From Zygnema circumcarinatum (taxonomy: Eukaryota; Streptophyta; Zygnematophyceae; Zygnematales; Zygnemataceae): a stretch of 33,295 nt of DNA. Shown here piece after piece: positions 1-8,955 of this stretch (position 1 is its first letter; each line of letters starts with the position of its first letter). A program made the translations under genes and the position numbers. The notes beneath the pieces were generated by a model. The model saw only the letters and a program-made list of their open reading frames with translations, searched no databases and was not told where the DNA came from. The stretch is taken from positions 241,868 to 275,162 of the forward strand of contig CM074818.1 in NCBI GenBank assembly GCA_037447605.1, read 5' to 3'.

Positions 1-350
1 GCATCCACGGGCTCCCACGGTTGAGATGTACGTGGATTTAATCGCAATTCCTTCTTCAAATGCGGCTTCAGGCCCATCCAAAAGTGATAAAACACTGCTT
101 CATCAGTAGGACGATGTGTCTTAATGAGTGACACCGTCATACGCAGATCTCGCAGGAATTTCTTGGCACTACCAGTCTGTACCATACTGTGGTACCTTTG
201 ACGCGCTTCCATTCCAGGATCCAAGACCCCAAAATGACGCTCAAGTTCCTTGCGGAATTTCTCCCAATCACTCCCGATCTTAGTGGCTAAGCTCTCGTAT
301 ACACGATAGGCATCGCCGCGGAGTGATGGATATGAGAAATTCACCCACTC
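1..350 (-). pseudogene. Ty3/gypsy gag fragment (central gag domain), runs off left edge
   Basis: Read on the minus strand, this stretch is one open frame with the look of a retrotransposon gag central domain: it contains GDAYRVYESLATKIGSDW, then EKFRKELERHFG, then DLRMTVSLIKTHRPTDEAV. Gag is the structural protein that packages element RNA. The frame has no start of its own because a TRIM element at 351-806 was inserted into it; the same frame resumes beyond position 811 when the insert and one target duplication are ignored. It continues past position 1, so the rest of gag and pol lie outside the window. The gag start upstream (1616) is separated from it by stops and frameshifts, so the copy is dead. 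Assignment to gypsy rather than another LTR class rests on the gag pattern and the neighbouring initiator-Met-type primer site. Confidence 0.75.
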
Positions 351-480
351 TGTAACGAACCTGCCTACAGCAGGGTTCGAACTCAGGACCTCCCGGTATT
401 CACCTAAGTGCTTTACCATTAAAAGGCAACCGCGGATGTAAGTACTCGGCCATACAACCCATGTATAGCGTTTCGCTACA
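351..480 (-). repeat. 3' LTR of the TRIM, with tRNA-like A and B boxes
   Basis: This is the LTR copy nearest position 1 and is the 3' LTR in the minus orientation. On the minus strand it holds TGGTAAAGCAC (408-418), close to an RNA polymerase III A box, and AGTTCGAACCC (373-383), close to a B box. The spacing is about what a tRNA gene shows. The surrounding sequence does not fold into a proper acceptor stem, so it is not a tRNA gene. A partial resemblance to the box C end of plant 5S rRNA can also be drawn, so the origin of the pol III-like segment is open. Confidence 0.75.
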
Positions 481-492
481 TTCCTCCCCACC
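481..492 (-). other. Polypurine tract of the TRIM
   Basis: The minus strand reads GGTGGGGAGGAA and abuts the 3' LTR. The position and the all-purine run after the T fit a plus-strand primer. Confidence 0.65.
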
Positions 493-661
493 TAAACCGT
501 GCTCGTCTACTCGAGCACCATGCTCAAGGGTTTTTACGAGCGCGTTCAAGCTCCTTCAACACATGGACTACGGCCATGGTCCCGAAGGCCACTGAGGGAC
601 GGGTTCCGTACCATGCTCAGAGATCACGGTGTTTTTAGGGTGGATTGCAAATACGGCCCTT

Positions 662-672
662 GGCTCGTACCA
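662..672 (-). other. Primer-binding site of the TRIM
   Basis: The minus strand reads TGGTACGAGCC, one base after the 5' LTR end. This is the initiator-Met-tRNA type site (TGGTATCAGAGCC) with two bases missing, so it may be decayed or may pair with another tRNA. Confidence 0.6.
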
Positions 673-673
673 A

Positions 674-806
674 TGTAGCGAGACCTGCTACGGCGGGGTT
701 GAACTTCCGAAAGGAACCTCCGATTCACCTAGAATTAGCATACCATTAAAGGCAACGGCGGATGCCAAGTGACCGCCACAACCCATGTATAAGCGTTTAC
801 GCTACA
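674..806 (-). repeat. 5' LTR of the TRIM
   Basis: This is the second copy of the TRIM LTR in the same orientation, 133 bp long. The A-box-like region is altered (TAATGGTATGCTAATT) and the B-box-like region has lost one base (AGTTCAACCCC). The pol III signals are therefore weaker here than in the 351-480 copy. The ends TGTAGCG and CGCTACA are intact. Confidence 0.75.
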
Positions 807-811
807 CACTC

Positions 812-1277
812 ATACATGAGCAATTCATTATGCATTGAAGGTAACCCTTCACTTGGCCCAACCACTGTTCAATAGAACAGTCGGTTGCAGGGTGTTCTCC
901 CCAAGGAGAAATGGGGGTTACCTTGGCCCTGTTCCTCGAAGACCAATCTTGAGGAGGGACCAAGGGGCGGATCTGTTCTAGGAAGTCCCATCACGAGAGG
1001 CGTCGAGGATCCACCACCAGCAGGTGCGCCACCCGTTAGGATGACTCCCAGCCAGAAGCGGGGTCGGGCAACCGTCTGGCTGCTTGAAGCGACAGGTTGG
1101 GTCGCGGTTCGTAGCGATTGATGGGTGCTACCCGTGGCTACCCGGGGAAGATCTTTCTACCTTGCCTCAGCAGCCCGGCACGGGGAATGTTGGGCCGATA
1201 CCTTTGCTTTGCCCGAGTCAAGTTCTTCGTGAGGGCCAAATCCTCGTGGAGTCGGCAGACTTGTCCATCTTCTTCTA
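812..1277 (-). pseudogene. Decayed gypsy gag linker between gag start and central domain
   Basis: Short open pieces in all three minus-strand frames join the gag N-terminus (up to 1278) to the central domain, for example a stretch containing LVFEEQGQGNPHFSLG. The piece nearest position 812 is in the same frame as the 1-350 fragment. Stops and at least two frame changes interrupt the region. No separate gene is visible. Confidence 0.45.
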
Positions 1278-1616
1278 AACGTTGCGCTCCATCTGCGCCA
1301 TCTCTTGTCTTTGGGTCACAAGGAGAGTCTCATACTGACCAATCTTGGCCTGAACTCCTCGCACGTCTTTCTGAAGGTTCAAGGCTGCTCCGGCAGTGAT
1401 GTTCGTCTCAGCCACAGATGGCGGCGGAGGCTCATTCTGAATGGGTGCTGGAGGCGCTTGCTCCGGGCTGCTGCAAGGAGACGGGCTATAGTCGATGAGA
1501 GAAGGACCCCGTGGATTTGCCGTCTCATCCTCCTCCAGATTCTCCTCCATCGGGTGATCCTCTTGGTCCTCAGGGATGGAAGGCGGAAAAGGCGGAAATT
1601 CTGGAAATGCCTCCAT
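1278..1616 (-). pseudogene. Ty3/gypsy gag N-terminus
   Basis: An ATG at 1616, 32 nt past the primer-binding site, opens a frame of about 113 codons ending at a TAG. The product is Pro/Glu-rich at the start (EFPPFPPSIPEDQEDH) and ends in a helical stretch (QAKIGQYETLLVTQRQEM). An acidic, proline-rich head followed by a coiled coil is usual at the start of plant gypsy gag. I chose 1616 because the upstream part of the open frame lies in the PBS and LTR. The frame then breaks, consistent with a dead element. Confidence 0.55.
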
Positions 1617-1647
1617 TAAACAAACAATCTTGGAAAGAGAAACACAG

Positions 1648-1659
1648 GCTCTGATACCA
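1648..1659 (-). other. Gypsy primer-binding site, initiator Met-tRNA type
   Basis: The minus strand reads TGGTATCAGAGC, a perfect 12-base match to the plant initiator-Met-tRNA primer site. It lies 3 nt past the LTR end at 1663 and 32 nt before the gag ATG. It fixes both the orientation and the inner border of the LTR. Confidence 0.9.
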
Positions 1660-1662
1660 AAA

Positions 1663-2154
1663 TGTAACAAGCCTTGAGCACAACACCCAAAGCCTGCTAG
1701 AGACTAAGTCACTTAAATGTAATGCTGGTTTGGAGCGATTGCAAGTGCCCGCCCAGGACCCCTGCTGCAGACCATCCCAGCGCCTCACGCTCCCCAGTGA
1801 ACCCTTTGCCAGCGTAAGGGACCCGGGGGAGCAGGGGCTAGCCAATGGCGCTATGCCCGCGTGGCCAATCGGCACAGTCAATGCGGTTGTATGAGAGGCG
1901 GTCCGGTCACGGCATTCCCGATGTGTGGCCGTGGCCGTCCTCGATATAGCGACGGCGGTGTGATGGTCGCGTTCCGATCTCGAACGGCCTTGCTGACGCC
2001 ACAGAATCGCCGTCAGTCCGTACCGTCCATACGGGCGGTACGGATCCGTACGGCTACACCGTACGACTGTACGGATGGCCCGTACGGCCAAACCGTACGG
2101 AAATCCTCAGGATGCCGGCGGCACCGTGGTGTCTGTAGCGTTCAGTTCGCTACA
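1663..2154 (-). repeat. Gypsy LTR (about 492 bp) shared by two internal regions
   Basis: The inner border is fixed by the PBS. The plus strand starts TGTAAC and I place the far end at CGCTACA (2148-2154), giving TG...CA ends. The segment 2134-2154 is itself a small hairpin (TGTAGCG/CGCTACA). Between about 2015 and 2100 the LTR has a cluster of CGTACG palindromes in variants of CCGTACGG, possibly an enhancer array. On the minus strand, pol-like sequence enters at 2155 and gag leaves at 1662, so internal sequence lies on both sides. No second LTR copy is seen in the window, so the outer border is inferred from end sequence only. Confidence 0.6.
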
Positions 2155-2345
2155 AGTTCCCACGGATCCGCATGGGGGTGGCCGTGGGTGAAGTCAGGGT
2201 CCTGCCAGCGATGGAGGGTGGTGGCCGTGGCCGGAATATCGATCAGCCCATCCGCGAATATGACATCATGTAAGTCTTGGTCTGCAATGAAAATCTCAAT
2301 GGGAAGATGCTTTCCGGGGGTTCAGAGGGGTGCGGTGGAGGGATG
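2155..2345 (-). pseudogene. Tail of gypsy internal region, cut off from the rest by the copia insertion
   Basis: This segment belongs with 8584 onward: the copia element between them duplicated GGATG, and the reading on both sides joins into a Pro-rich tail after RNase H. A frame containing DQDLHDVIFADGLIDIP ends with a TGA inside the LTR start. No integrase domain is present between RNase H and the LTR. Confidence 0.5.
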
Positions 2346-3318
2346 TGTTAGATGCGGATCTGCTTTCAGCGCTCCGGCCACCTGTGATGTCGCCCTCCGT
2401 TGGAACTCCGGTTCCCATAGGTAGAAGACATCTCCTACTCTCTCTCACTCTATCTCACTTCCTCATAGCCCACTTAACTCCCGCGGAATGAGCGAGAGAG
2501 GCAGTACGTGAAATCACACGAGAGAGTATAGGAAGCTCACGGCTCTAAAACTCCTTTATAATAAGAATGTCACCCACATAGAAGTTCTCCCCTCTCATAG
2601 CTGCTTCTCCCTTACTCCACTACCTTGCGACTGAGGGCCAGCCCCAGCAACACCCGGCGGGCCCGCGAGAATACCAAAGTCAGGGACTCGGTGGTCATGT
2701 GGTTCTCCTTCACTGTCCTTCGGCGCCTATATCACGCCATAGCGTGTTACGTGACATCTTCCTTGTTGACCGATGTCACGCCACGCCGCCCTCATGCTCG
2801 CCAGCCCAGGTACGCTGCTCAACATCCAGCTTTGCGTCTTTCGTGAAACCTACGCCAAAGACCGCACCTGGGCCAGTCGCCCGCATGCCTTCCGCCATCT
2901 CAACTTGCCGCCCGCTCGAAGCAGAACTTCCGCCGCCTGGCCCCGCACGCCCGCCGCCAAGCATGTTCCGTTTCACGCGCGACTGCATACACATTCAAGG
3001 CCGGCCCTCGCCGACGCAAATCTCCGGCCGCCGCGATTCTCGGCCACACATTCTGTCCACAGGAAGTCACGACTCCTGCCTCCTCCGTAGTTGACCTCGC
3101 CATGAACACAAGGATCAAGCATCTGCTGGCCCCGGACGCCGTTCCTCACGACATCACCACATCCTCAAGGCCTCAAAAGCGTACTGGCCACCCATATTTG
3201 GGTCTCAGACCGTATTTCCTAGAACACTACTAGCAGATCTCATGTTTCCCAATTGAGGACCACAACAATGTTAGTGTGAACCCGTACAATGTCTAACTAT
3301 AGCACACTAACACTAACA
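2346..3318 (-). repeat. 3' LTR of the copia element
   Basis: Aligned by eye to 7617-8583. A 96-bp outer block (3223-3318) is nearly identical in both LTRs (one difference), while the rest carries many substitutions and indels. The terminal 50 bp contain an inverted repeat TGTTAGTGTG (3269-3278) and CACACTAACA (3303-3312). On the minus strand TTATAAAGG is the likely TATA box. Confidence 0.9.
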
Positions 3319-3329
3319 ATCCCCCTCTT
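3319..3329 (-). other. Copia polypurine tract
   Basis: The minus strand reads AAGAGGGGGAT directly before the 3' LTR, the expected plus-strand primer. Confidence 0.8.
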
Positions 3330-3700
3330 GGGCCTCAGTTCCTCATGGGCCCTAGCCCAATGAGTCTGCTATTCACTAGTAGCGTCTCACCACTAACTCC
3401 TTTAGTCAACATATCCGCAGCCTGCTCCTTCGTCCCCACGAACTTCACAACAATCATCCCCTCCTCTACTAATCTCGCACATAATGGTATTGTACTCTAA
3501 TGTGCTTTTGTCCTCTTATGAAACAATGTATTAACAAGAGCTATGGACGATCGATTATCCGTGAACAAAGTCAAGTGGGACGTTGTGGCTCTACACTCAT
3601 CAAAGAAATGTTGGAACTAAACTCCTCCTTCTCACAAGGACATGCTCCCATGTACTCAGCTTGCTAGATAACGAACAATCCGTAGCTTTTGAGTCTACGA
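3330..3700 (-). pseudogene. Copia RNase H remnant
   Basis: Minus-strand pieces FTDNRSSIALVNTLFHKRTK (about 3510-3570) and KFVGTKEQAADMLTKG (about 3395-3445) match the end of copia RNase H. A stop lies between them. The PPT and 3' LTR follow directly. Confidence 0.8.
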
Positions 3701-5100
3701 GATCGCCTCCACCGCTGCTCGTGTAAACAACCGGAGGTCGCATCGCGATGTGTCCACGCTACCTCCCGAAGTCGGTGTATCCGGACAATTGCTCGCCCTC
3801 TCGTAATCTAAGTCCGTATCAGGGTCCCTCTCGTGACGCAACCGAAGATTCGCTTTACGGCCTCCTGCAATGCTCAGTATCGGATCTCCATGAACCTAAT
3901 TTCAGGCGCCAGCCTTCGCTAAGTCCTACCGTCGTACCAATCATTGTGGGTACATTAAACTCCGATAAGAGATCTCAGACGGGCACTCCAGACATGCACA
4001 GACCTCCGGCCCCGTCAGCGGGCTCCATATCTTTCGGCCACCCTCGCTACCATCTCCATTTTGGACCGTGCACGGCCCGTACCTCCATATTGAATCTCGC
4101 CAGTACATCCGCTGGGCGTATTCTTTCCGACTTAGGAAACGTATTCTCCGCCCCGCCTTCTTCAAATGGGTATCCTGCTAGAGATAATCAGCGCTTCCCT
4201 AGATCCTACATTTGGAAGTTAGCTTGCAAAAGCTTCTTCAGATCATTGATTCTTTCCAGTGAGAGACTCACCATAATGAGGTCATCCACGTAGATCCCAA
4301 CGTATATGAGATCTCCCTCCTCTCCTTGTCGGTAGACGGAATGATCCGCCTCAAAGCGACAAACTGTTGCTCCTCGTGAAGATCGCCAATCTTCTCGCCT
4401 CGCATCCCGGTGCTCGCCTGCACCGCATGCACTCTTTACCAGGCCGCACGCATGCTCCCCCGCCTCGACAACTTTCCTTCGGCTGTCGGCATGTAGATCT
4501 CCTCACAGATCTCCGCATAAAAAACGCTGGGTCTTGATATCTAACTGATGGATATGCATCCCTCGCCACCGCGATCGAGATTGTGGCACCTGAGGGAGTT
4601 AACCACTAATCAGCGAAAAGTCTCCGTAGTCGATTCCGTACTTCGGGCCGTAGGCCCTTCGCCACCAGCCGCTTTGTAACGTCGACACTCCCGCCCGCTT
4701 CACCTTGAACACCCACTTGCATCCAATGGCTCTTCCTTCGCAAGAGTTTCTCCATACCGCCCCGCTCTATCGTGACTATTCCACTCGCTATCGATCGCCG
4801 CTGCCACTTCTGCCCATCGCATCTCATCGTGAGCCTCCTCGGCTTCAGTGCTCCGCTGATCATGTAGCGCTGGGCAACCTCAAGCGAGGTCACAGGTCCC
4901 AGAGGCACTCTCTCCTCGCATCGTTAACAGGATTTGCCTCAGACACAAAGCCTCCCTCACCACACGGGTGCTCCTCCATGTCCTTATGCTCTCCCACTCC
5001 TCGAAGTTGAAGGCGAAAATCTCGTGAACAAATCCCGGAGGCATCCTGTCTCATCGCGTCTCTCGCCATATCCAAGTCCTCGTGACTCGGCCCTGCAAAG
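3700..5100 (-). pseudogene. Copia reverse transcriptase remnant
   Basis: On the minus strand, GCKWVFKVKR (about 4700-4731) is the conserved RT entry motif and YVGIYVDDLIM contains the catalytic YVDD (4281-4292). The two lie in separate frames with stops between. The Asp pair is kept, but the enzyme cannot be made. Confidence 0.8.
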
Positions 5101-5118
5101 GTACAGCTTGACCGGTCT

Positions 5119-6430
5119 TCATCCTGGACAGTGAGTGTGTAGTGGGCCGCCTCCTCGCCGATTCTCCGCCCCCGCTATGCACTGTTCGACCACCACCGAC
5201 GCCTCCGGCATTGCCTCGAAGTCACCCTTCGCCTCCCGCATGCTGATCTCCTCCAAAGCCGGGACCTGAGAGGCTTCAACGCCTTCTCCGCTGGTCTCCA
5301 CGTCCTCATACACAATCTCCAATCCTGTCTTTTGGGGCTGGGTCTCACCTAGCCGTGTCACCGCCCCTTTCTCGTCCACCGTGATGTCCCTCGAGCTCTG
5401 CACTTCCTTCGCTCGCGGGTTCCAAAACCTGTAGGTGCGACTGTCCATGTTGTAGCCGAGAACATATCCTTCAACGGCTCGCGGGTCAAACTTCCTCTTC
5501 TGTCTCGCCTTCGGCACTGTCGACCAGCAGCGCGCTCCGAAAGCCTTCAGGTGGGAAACCGTGGGCTTTCTCCCACTCCACACCTCCTCAGGAACCTGGT
5601 CCTTGAGCACAGAAGATGGGCATCTATTCCTAAGGTAAGCTGCGTCATCACCGCCTCCCCGCAGCTAGCCGAAGGGGAATCATGAGCATGGTCCGGGCCA
5701 CTTTATGTCCCCCAACGTCCGACATTAATTTTCAAAGAAATCTTACTACTTCTTTTGAGGGAGTAGGGAGCAGAATTCATGCCTCTAATTCCACGAGTCT
5801 TGAGGTTCTCGCCAACTCCTTCGACTTGAATCCCTCCCGCTGTCCGGAAGCGCGTAGCCTTCGCCGGCCCCGCTTCTCTGCCCATCCGAGTTCCCGCCAA
5901 TCTCGGGTTCAAAGCCTCGTGACTTGTTCTTGAGAATTTTCACCCAATTCTTCTCAAAAATCATCGAGAAAAGTGATGAAGCACGAAGCCTCCCACTCGC
6001 TGCCGGTGTCACGGGCCACAAAGGTCGGTGTGAACTAAACTCCGCTTCTCCTCGGGCGATGGTACTTCCTCTCCGCTTCCTCGCTAATGGTTTGGCGCTT
6101 TCCCTACACACTCCTTGCAAAAACCGAAATTCTCCACCTAATATCTACGCCTAACCCACGGACCAGCCTCCCTTAGCAAAGAAGCCGCTGCAAATCCCCA
6201 TGGTTAAGATGTCCAAGTTCACGATGCCGAGATTTATGGCGCTTTCAAATACGTACCATCACATCTTCATCCTTCACCCTTCTATAATGAAGATAATACA
6301 GCCTCCCTTTCATAAGCACCCTCAAATGCCGCTTCCTTCGCCACCGGCAGGAGTAGCTACGCTAGCGCGACTTCCTTGAACGTGATCTCGTACCCCTCTT
6401 ACACACCTCGCCAATGTATTACGAAGTTCT
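5119..6430 (-). pseudogene. Copia integrase remnant
   Basis: The longest piece (5119-5610) has the post-core integrase pattern: PEEVWSGRKPTVSHLKAFG, then KRKFDPRAVEGYVLGYN and YRFWNPRAKEV. Further upstream on the minus strand (about 5680-6130), broken frames hold core-like fragments, including HTDLCGP. Position before RT supports copia class. The catalytic triad cannot be read in one frame. Confidence 0.75.
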
Positions 6431-6520
6431 CGTTTCAAATGGGTGTGGAGTACATCAATGCATACACAACGCCTCCCTCTCCTCTTCGTAGATGACGAGC
6501 CGCCCGGTGAATCATCTTGA

Positions 6521-6718
6521 TCACTCCACCTTCATGATCAGCCACTCCTCCGTTGCCGAAAGTGAACAGATCGAGTCTTCCAACTGCGGTCCAACGTGGA
6601 GAACATCCGCTGTCGCCACACATGTGGAAGTACCGAAGTCGATTAACCAGGGCCGCTTAAGATCCTGAACCAGGATCTTCCCAACAAAGTCAGAACCTTC
6701 GGGCCTTTCAGCCCTCAA
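6521..6718 (-). pseudogene. Copia protease remnant
   Basis: A minus-strand frame contains WLIDFGTSTC near 6620-6650. This matches the aspartic protease signature of copia elements (WLIDSGAS type) with Phe in place of the residue before Gly. Sequence on both sides is out of frame with gag and integrase. Confidence 0.65.
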
Positions 6719-6841
6719 CAGATTGGTCTCATTCGACCCTCTCGTGATTCGGTGCTCTTTTGTGACCTCGCTTTTGCACTTGAAGCAGATCCTTGAAGCC
6801 TTTCTTCTCCTTTCTGCCGTAATGCCGCGCGCCCTCCTCCC

Positions 6842-7600
6842 TCATCTTGGGGACTCTTTGTTCTGTAGCAACCGGCCGAGTAGTGGGCCAGCCTTGCCAC
6901 ACGTGTAGCACGCTCCCGCGGGGCGTTCACCTCGGTCTGTCTTCAACGCGCCTCCTCTTCGGTCTTGACGCGAGTGCAGCGCCAGCACCTCTCCTCGTGT
7001 TCCCGTGTCTTGACGGTGTCCTCCTTGATCCTCCGGCCACTTGCTCAAGGGTCATTTTCGAAAGTTCGCAGACAGCTTCCTAAGCTACGCGATCGCTACA
7101 TCAAATCTAGAGGTCAACTCTAAGAATCCGCTGATCTTATGGTCACTTCTTAACGGGCTTCGAGCTATGAACCTCTCCATCAAGGTATCAAACCTGACCA
7201 TATATCTACTCAAGCCATCCTAAGTCATCTTCTATCTTCCCAAGTCGCTGTAAAGACTCACTATCGTGACGTTAACCTTTACATCATACATCTCTTCTAA
7301 GCACCTCCACATAGCATGTGAGGTCTTGAGATCATACAGCATGGACGAAGGACTTCCCCTCACACTCATGACGACCTCGCGGTGAGGAGCTTTGTTGCCT
7401 GGCACTCCATCTCGCAGCCACTTCGTTCGACTGCCGCCCGCCGTGGCTCTCCTAAAGACCGTGCCTTGATGGTGCCGCTGACGTACTCCTGCCCCTTGCC
7501 CACGAGCAGCGGGGAACCGTACCGCCATCTCCACCCCCTTGTAGCCCCGGGACCGCCGCACGCGGAATGCCGAACTTCACGCGGGTCCTTCGCCGCCACC
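6842..7600 (-). pseudogene. Copia gag remnant with split zinc knuckle
   Basis: Minus-strand frames include a piece with LKTSHAMWRCLEEMYDVKV, typical of the UBN2-type gag of plant copia elements. Near 6870-6911 a CCHC zinc knuckle is visible, but its first half (CYTCGKAG) and second half (HYSAGC) lie in different frames, so a small indel has broken it. Several stops occur between the two parts. Confidence 0.7.
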
Positions 7601-7602
7601 AT

Positions 7603-7614
7603 CGCCTGATACCA
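7603..7614 (-). other. Copia primer-binding site
   Basis: The minus strand reads TGGTATCAGGCG two bases after the 5' LTR. The first nine bases match the initiator-Met-tRNA primer site and the last three do not. Confidence 0.7.
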
Positions 7615-7616
7615 CT

Positions 7617-8583
7617 TGTTGGAGTCCGATCTGCTCGCCGCTTCCCGGCGCCACCTCGCTGTCGCCTCCATCGAACTCCGTTCCCACCGATGAAGACATT
7701 CCTACTCTCTCTCACTCTATCTCACTTCACTCATAAAATTTCCATAACTCATGCACGAACGCAGAGACGAAAGCACGCTGAAATCACACACGAGAGAGTA
7801 TAGAGAAAGCTCACTACTTCTAAAACCTTTTTTATAATAAGAATGTCACCCACATGAAGTTTCTCCCTCTCTCACTAGCTACTTTACTACTACTCATGCA
7901 TACGCGGTACCAAAGAACACGGTGCAGTACGTATCAAGTCACTTGACTACAAGAGAGGTTCATCGTGGTTCTCCTTCATACAAAGCTAAACCCTATATAC
8001 CGCCATGGCCGCAGTTACGGACATCTTCCTTGCTGACCGATGTCACGTCACGGCCGCCTCATGTTCAAGAGCCAGTACGCTGCTCAACATCCAAATTTTA
8101 TGGGTTCTTCAGAACCTACGCCAAAGACACCTAGCCAGTCGTCCGCATACCGGGCCGCCTATCTGAACTTGTCGCCCGCTCGAAGCGCCAGAATCTCCGC
8201 CGCCGCCCGGTATTGCTCACGCCGGGCGCTGCGATGTTCGCTTCAAGGCCAAGACCGCACATTTGCGCCGCCCGCCGCATTTAAATCTCCGGTTGCCGCA
8301 TTTCCGCTGCCACACTTTGTCCGGGCTGGGGTCACGACTCGTCTCCTCCGTGAAGCTGACTCGCCACAGCCCGCCGACCGCACTAAGGGTTCGATCGCCA
8401 AGTTCCGCCGTATCACCGCATTGAGTCCCCGCGTCCGGCAAGCGTAATGGGCTACCGACATTTGGGTCTCGACCGTGATTTCCTAGGAACACTACTAGCA
8501 GATCTCATGTTTCCCAACTGAGGACCACAACAATGTTAGTGTGAACCCGTACAATGTCTAACTATAGCACACTAACACTAACA
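7617..8583 (-). repeat. 5' LTR of the copia element
   Basis: Starts TGTTGGAG and ends CACTAACA on the plus strand. The inner border is set by the PBS two bases away and the outer border by the GGATG duplication. The same terminal inverted repeat is present as in the other LTR. Confidence 0.9.
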
Positions 8584-8599
8584 GGATGGGTTCAGGAAC

Positions 8600-8866
8600 G
8601 GCCGGATCGTGACAGAGGAGGGGAGCCGAGGGATTGCGACTGAGGCCGTCAGCATTGCCGTGACTACGGCCGGGACGGTGAGTGACCTTAAGTACATTAT
8701 ACTCCTCCAACTTCATCACCCATCGTGCAAACTTAGGGCGTAGGGTAGCCATGATGTGCAGCCAGGTGAGGGGCATGTGGTCAGTCCGGATGATAACGGG
8801 CTGGTAGGCCGTGAAGAGCTTGAACTTTCGAGTACCCGTGAGGATAGCCAGCGCCTCACCCCTCAA
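8600..8866 (-). pseudogene. Gypsy RNase H remnant
   Basis: A minus-strand frame has LFTAYQPVIIRTDHMPLTWL and later ARWVMKLEEYN and HGNADGLSR, the second half of gypsy RNase H. The first half, with the other catalytic acids, is scrambled between 8866 and 8955. Confidence 0.85.
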
Positions 8867-8955
8867 AGAGGTCAGAGATTGGTCTCGCTTCGAACAAACT
8901 CCCTAGCATAACCGATCGGGTGTTCCCATCCGAGAATGCTTGATCACACGCCTGC

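Larger units (their letters stand above)
351..806 (-). mobile_element. TRIM element (terminal-repeat retrotransposon in miniature), complete, inserted in gag
   Basis: Two direct repeats of about 130 bp (351-480 and 674-806), both starting TGTARCGA and ending CGCTACA on the plus strand, flank only 193 bp without coding capacity. The unit is bordered by a perfect 5-bp target duplication CACTC (346-350 and 807-811). Reading on the minus strand, a primer-binding-like TGGTACGAGCC lies 1 nt after the 5' LTR and a purine tract GGTGGGGAGGAA lies directly before the 3' LTR. Size, lack of genes, PBS, PPT and TSD are the defining marks of a TRIM. It interrupts a gypsy gag frame. Movement must have used proteins of another element. 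The two LTRs are clearly diverged, so the insertion is not recent. Confidence 0.85.
2346..8583 (-). mobile_element. Ty1/copia LTR retrotransposon, full-length but degenerate
   Basis: LTRs of 973 bp (2346-3318) and 967 bp (7617-8583), both TGTT...AACA, are flanked by the perfect target duplication GGATG (2341-2345 and 8584-8588). On the minus strand the order is 5' LTR, PBS, gag with zinc knuckle, protease, integrase, reverse transcriptase, RNase H, PPT, 3' LTR. Integrase before RT defines the copia class. Every domain is broken by frameshifts and stops, so it cannot encode its proteins. It sits inside an older gypsy element. Confidence 0.93.

Noticed and set aside
351-440. A tRNA gene on the minus strand
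   Set aside because: A and B boxes are present but the acceptor and anticodon stems do not pair, and the segment is duplicated as an LTR at 674-806.
1570-2424. Open frames on both strands across the gypsy LTR
   Set aside because: They run through the PBS and LTR and have no protein family pattern.
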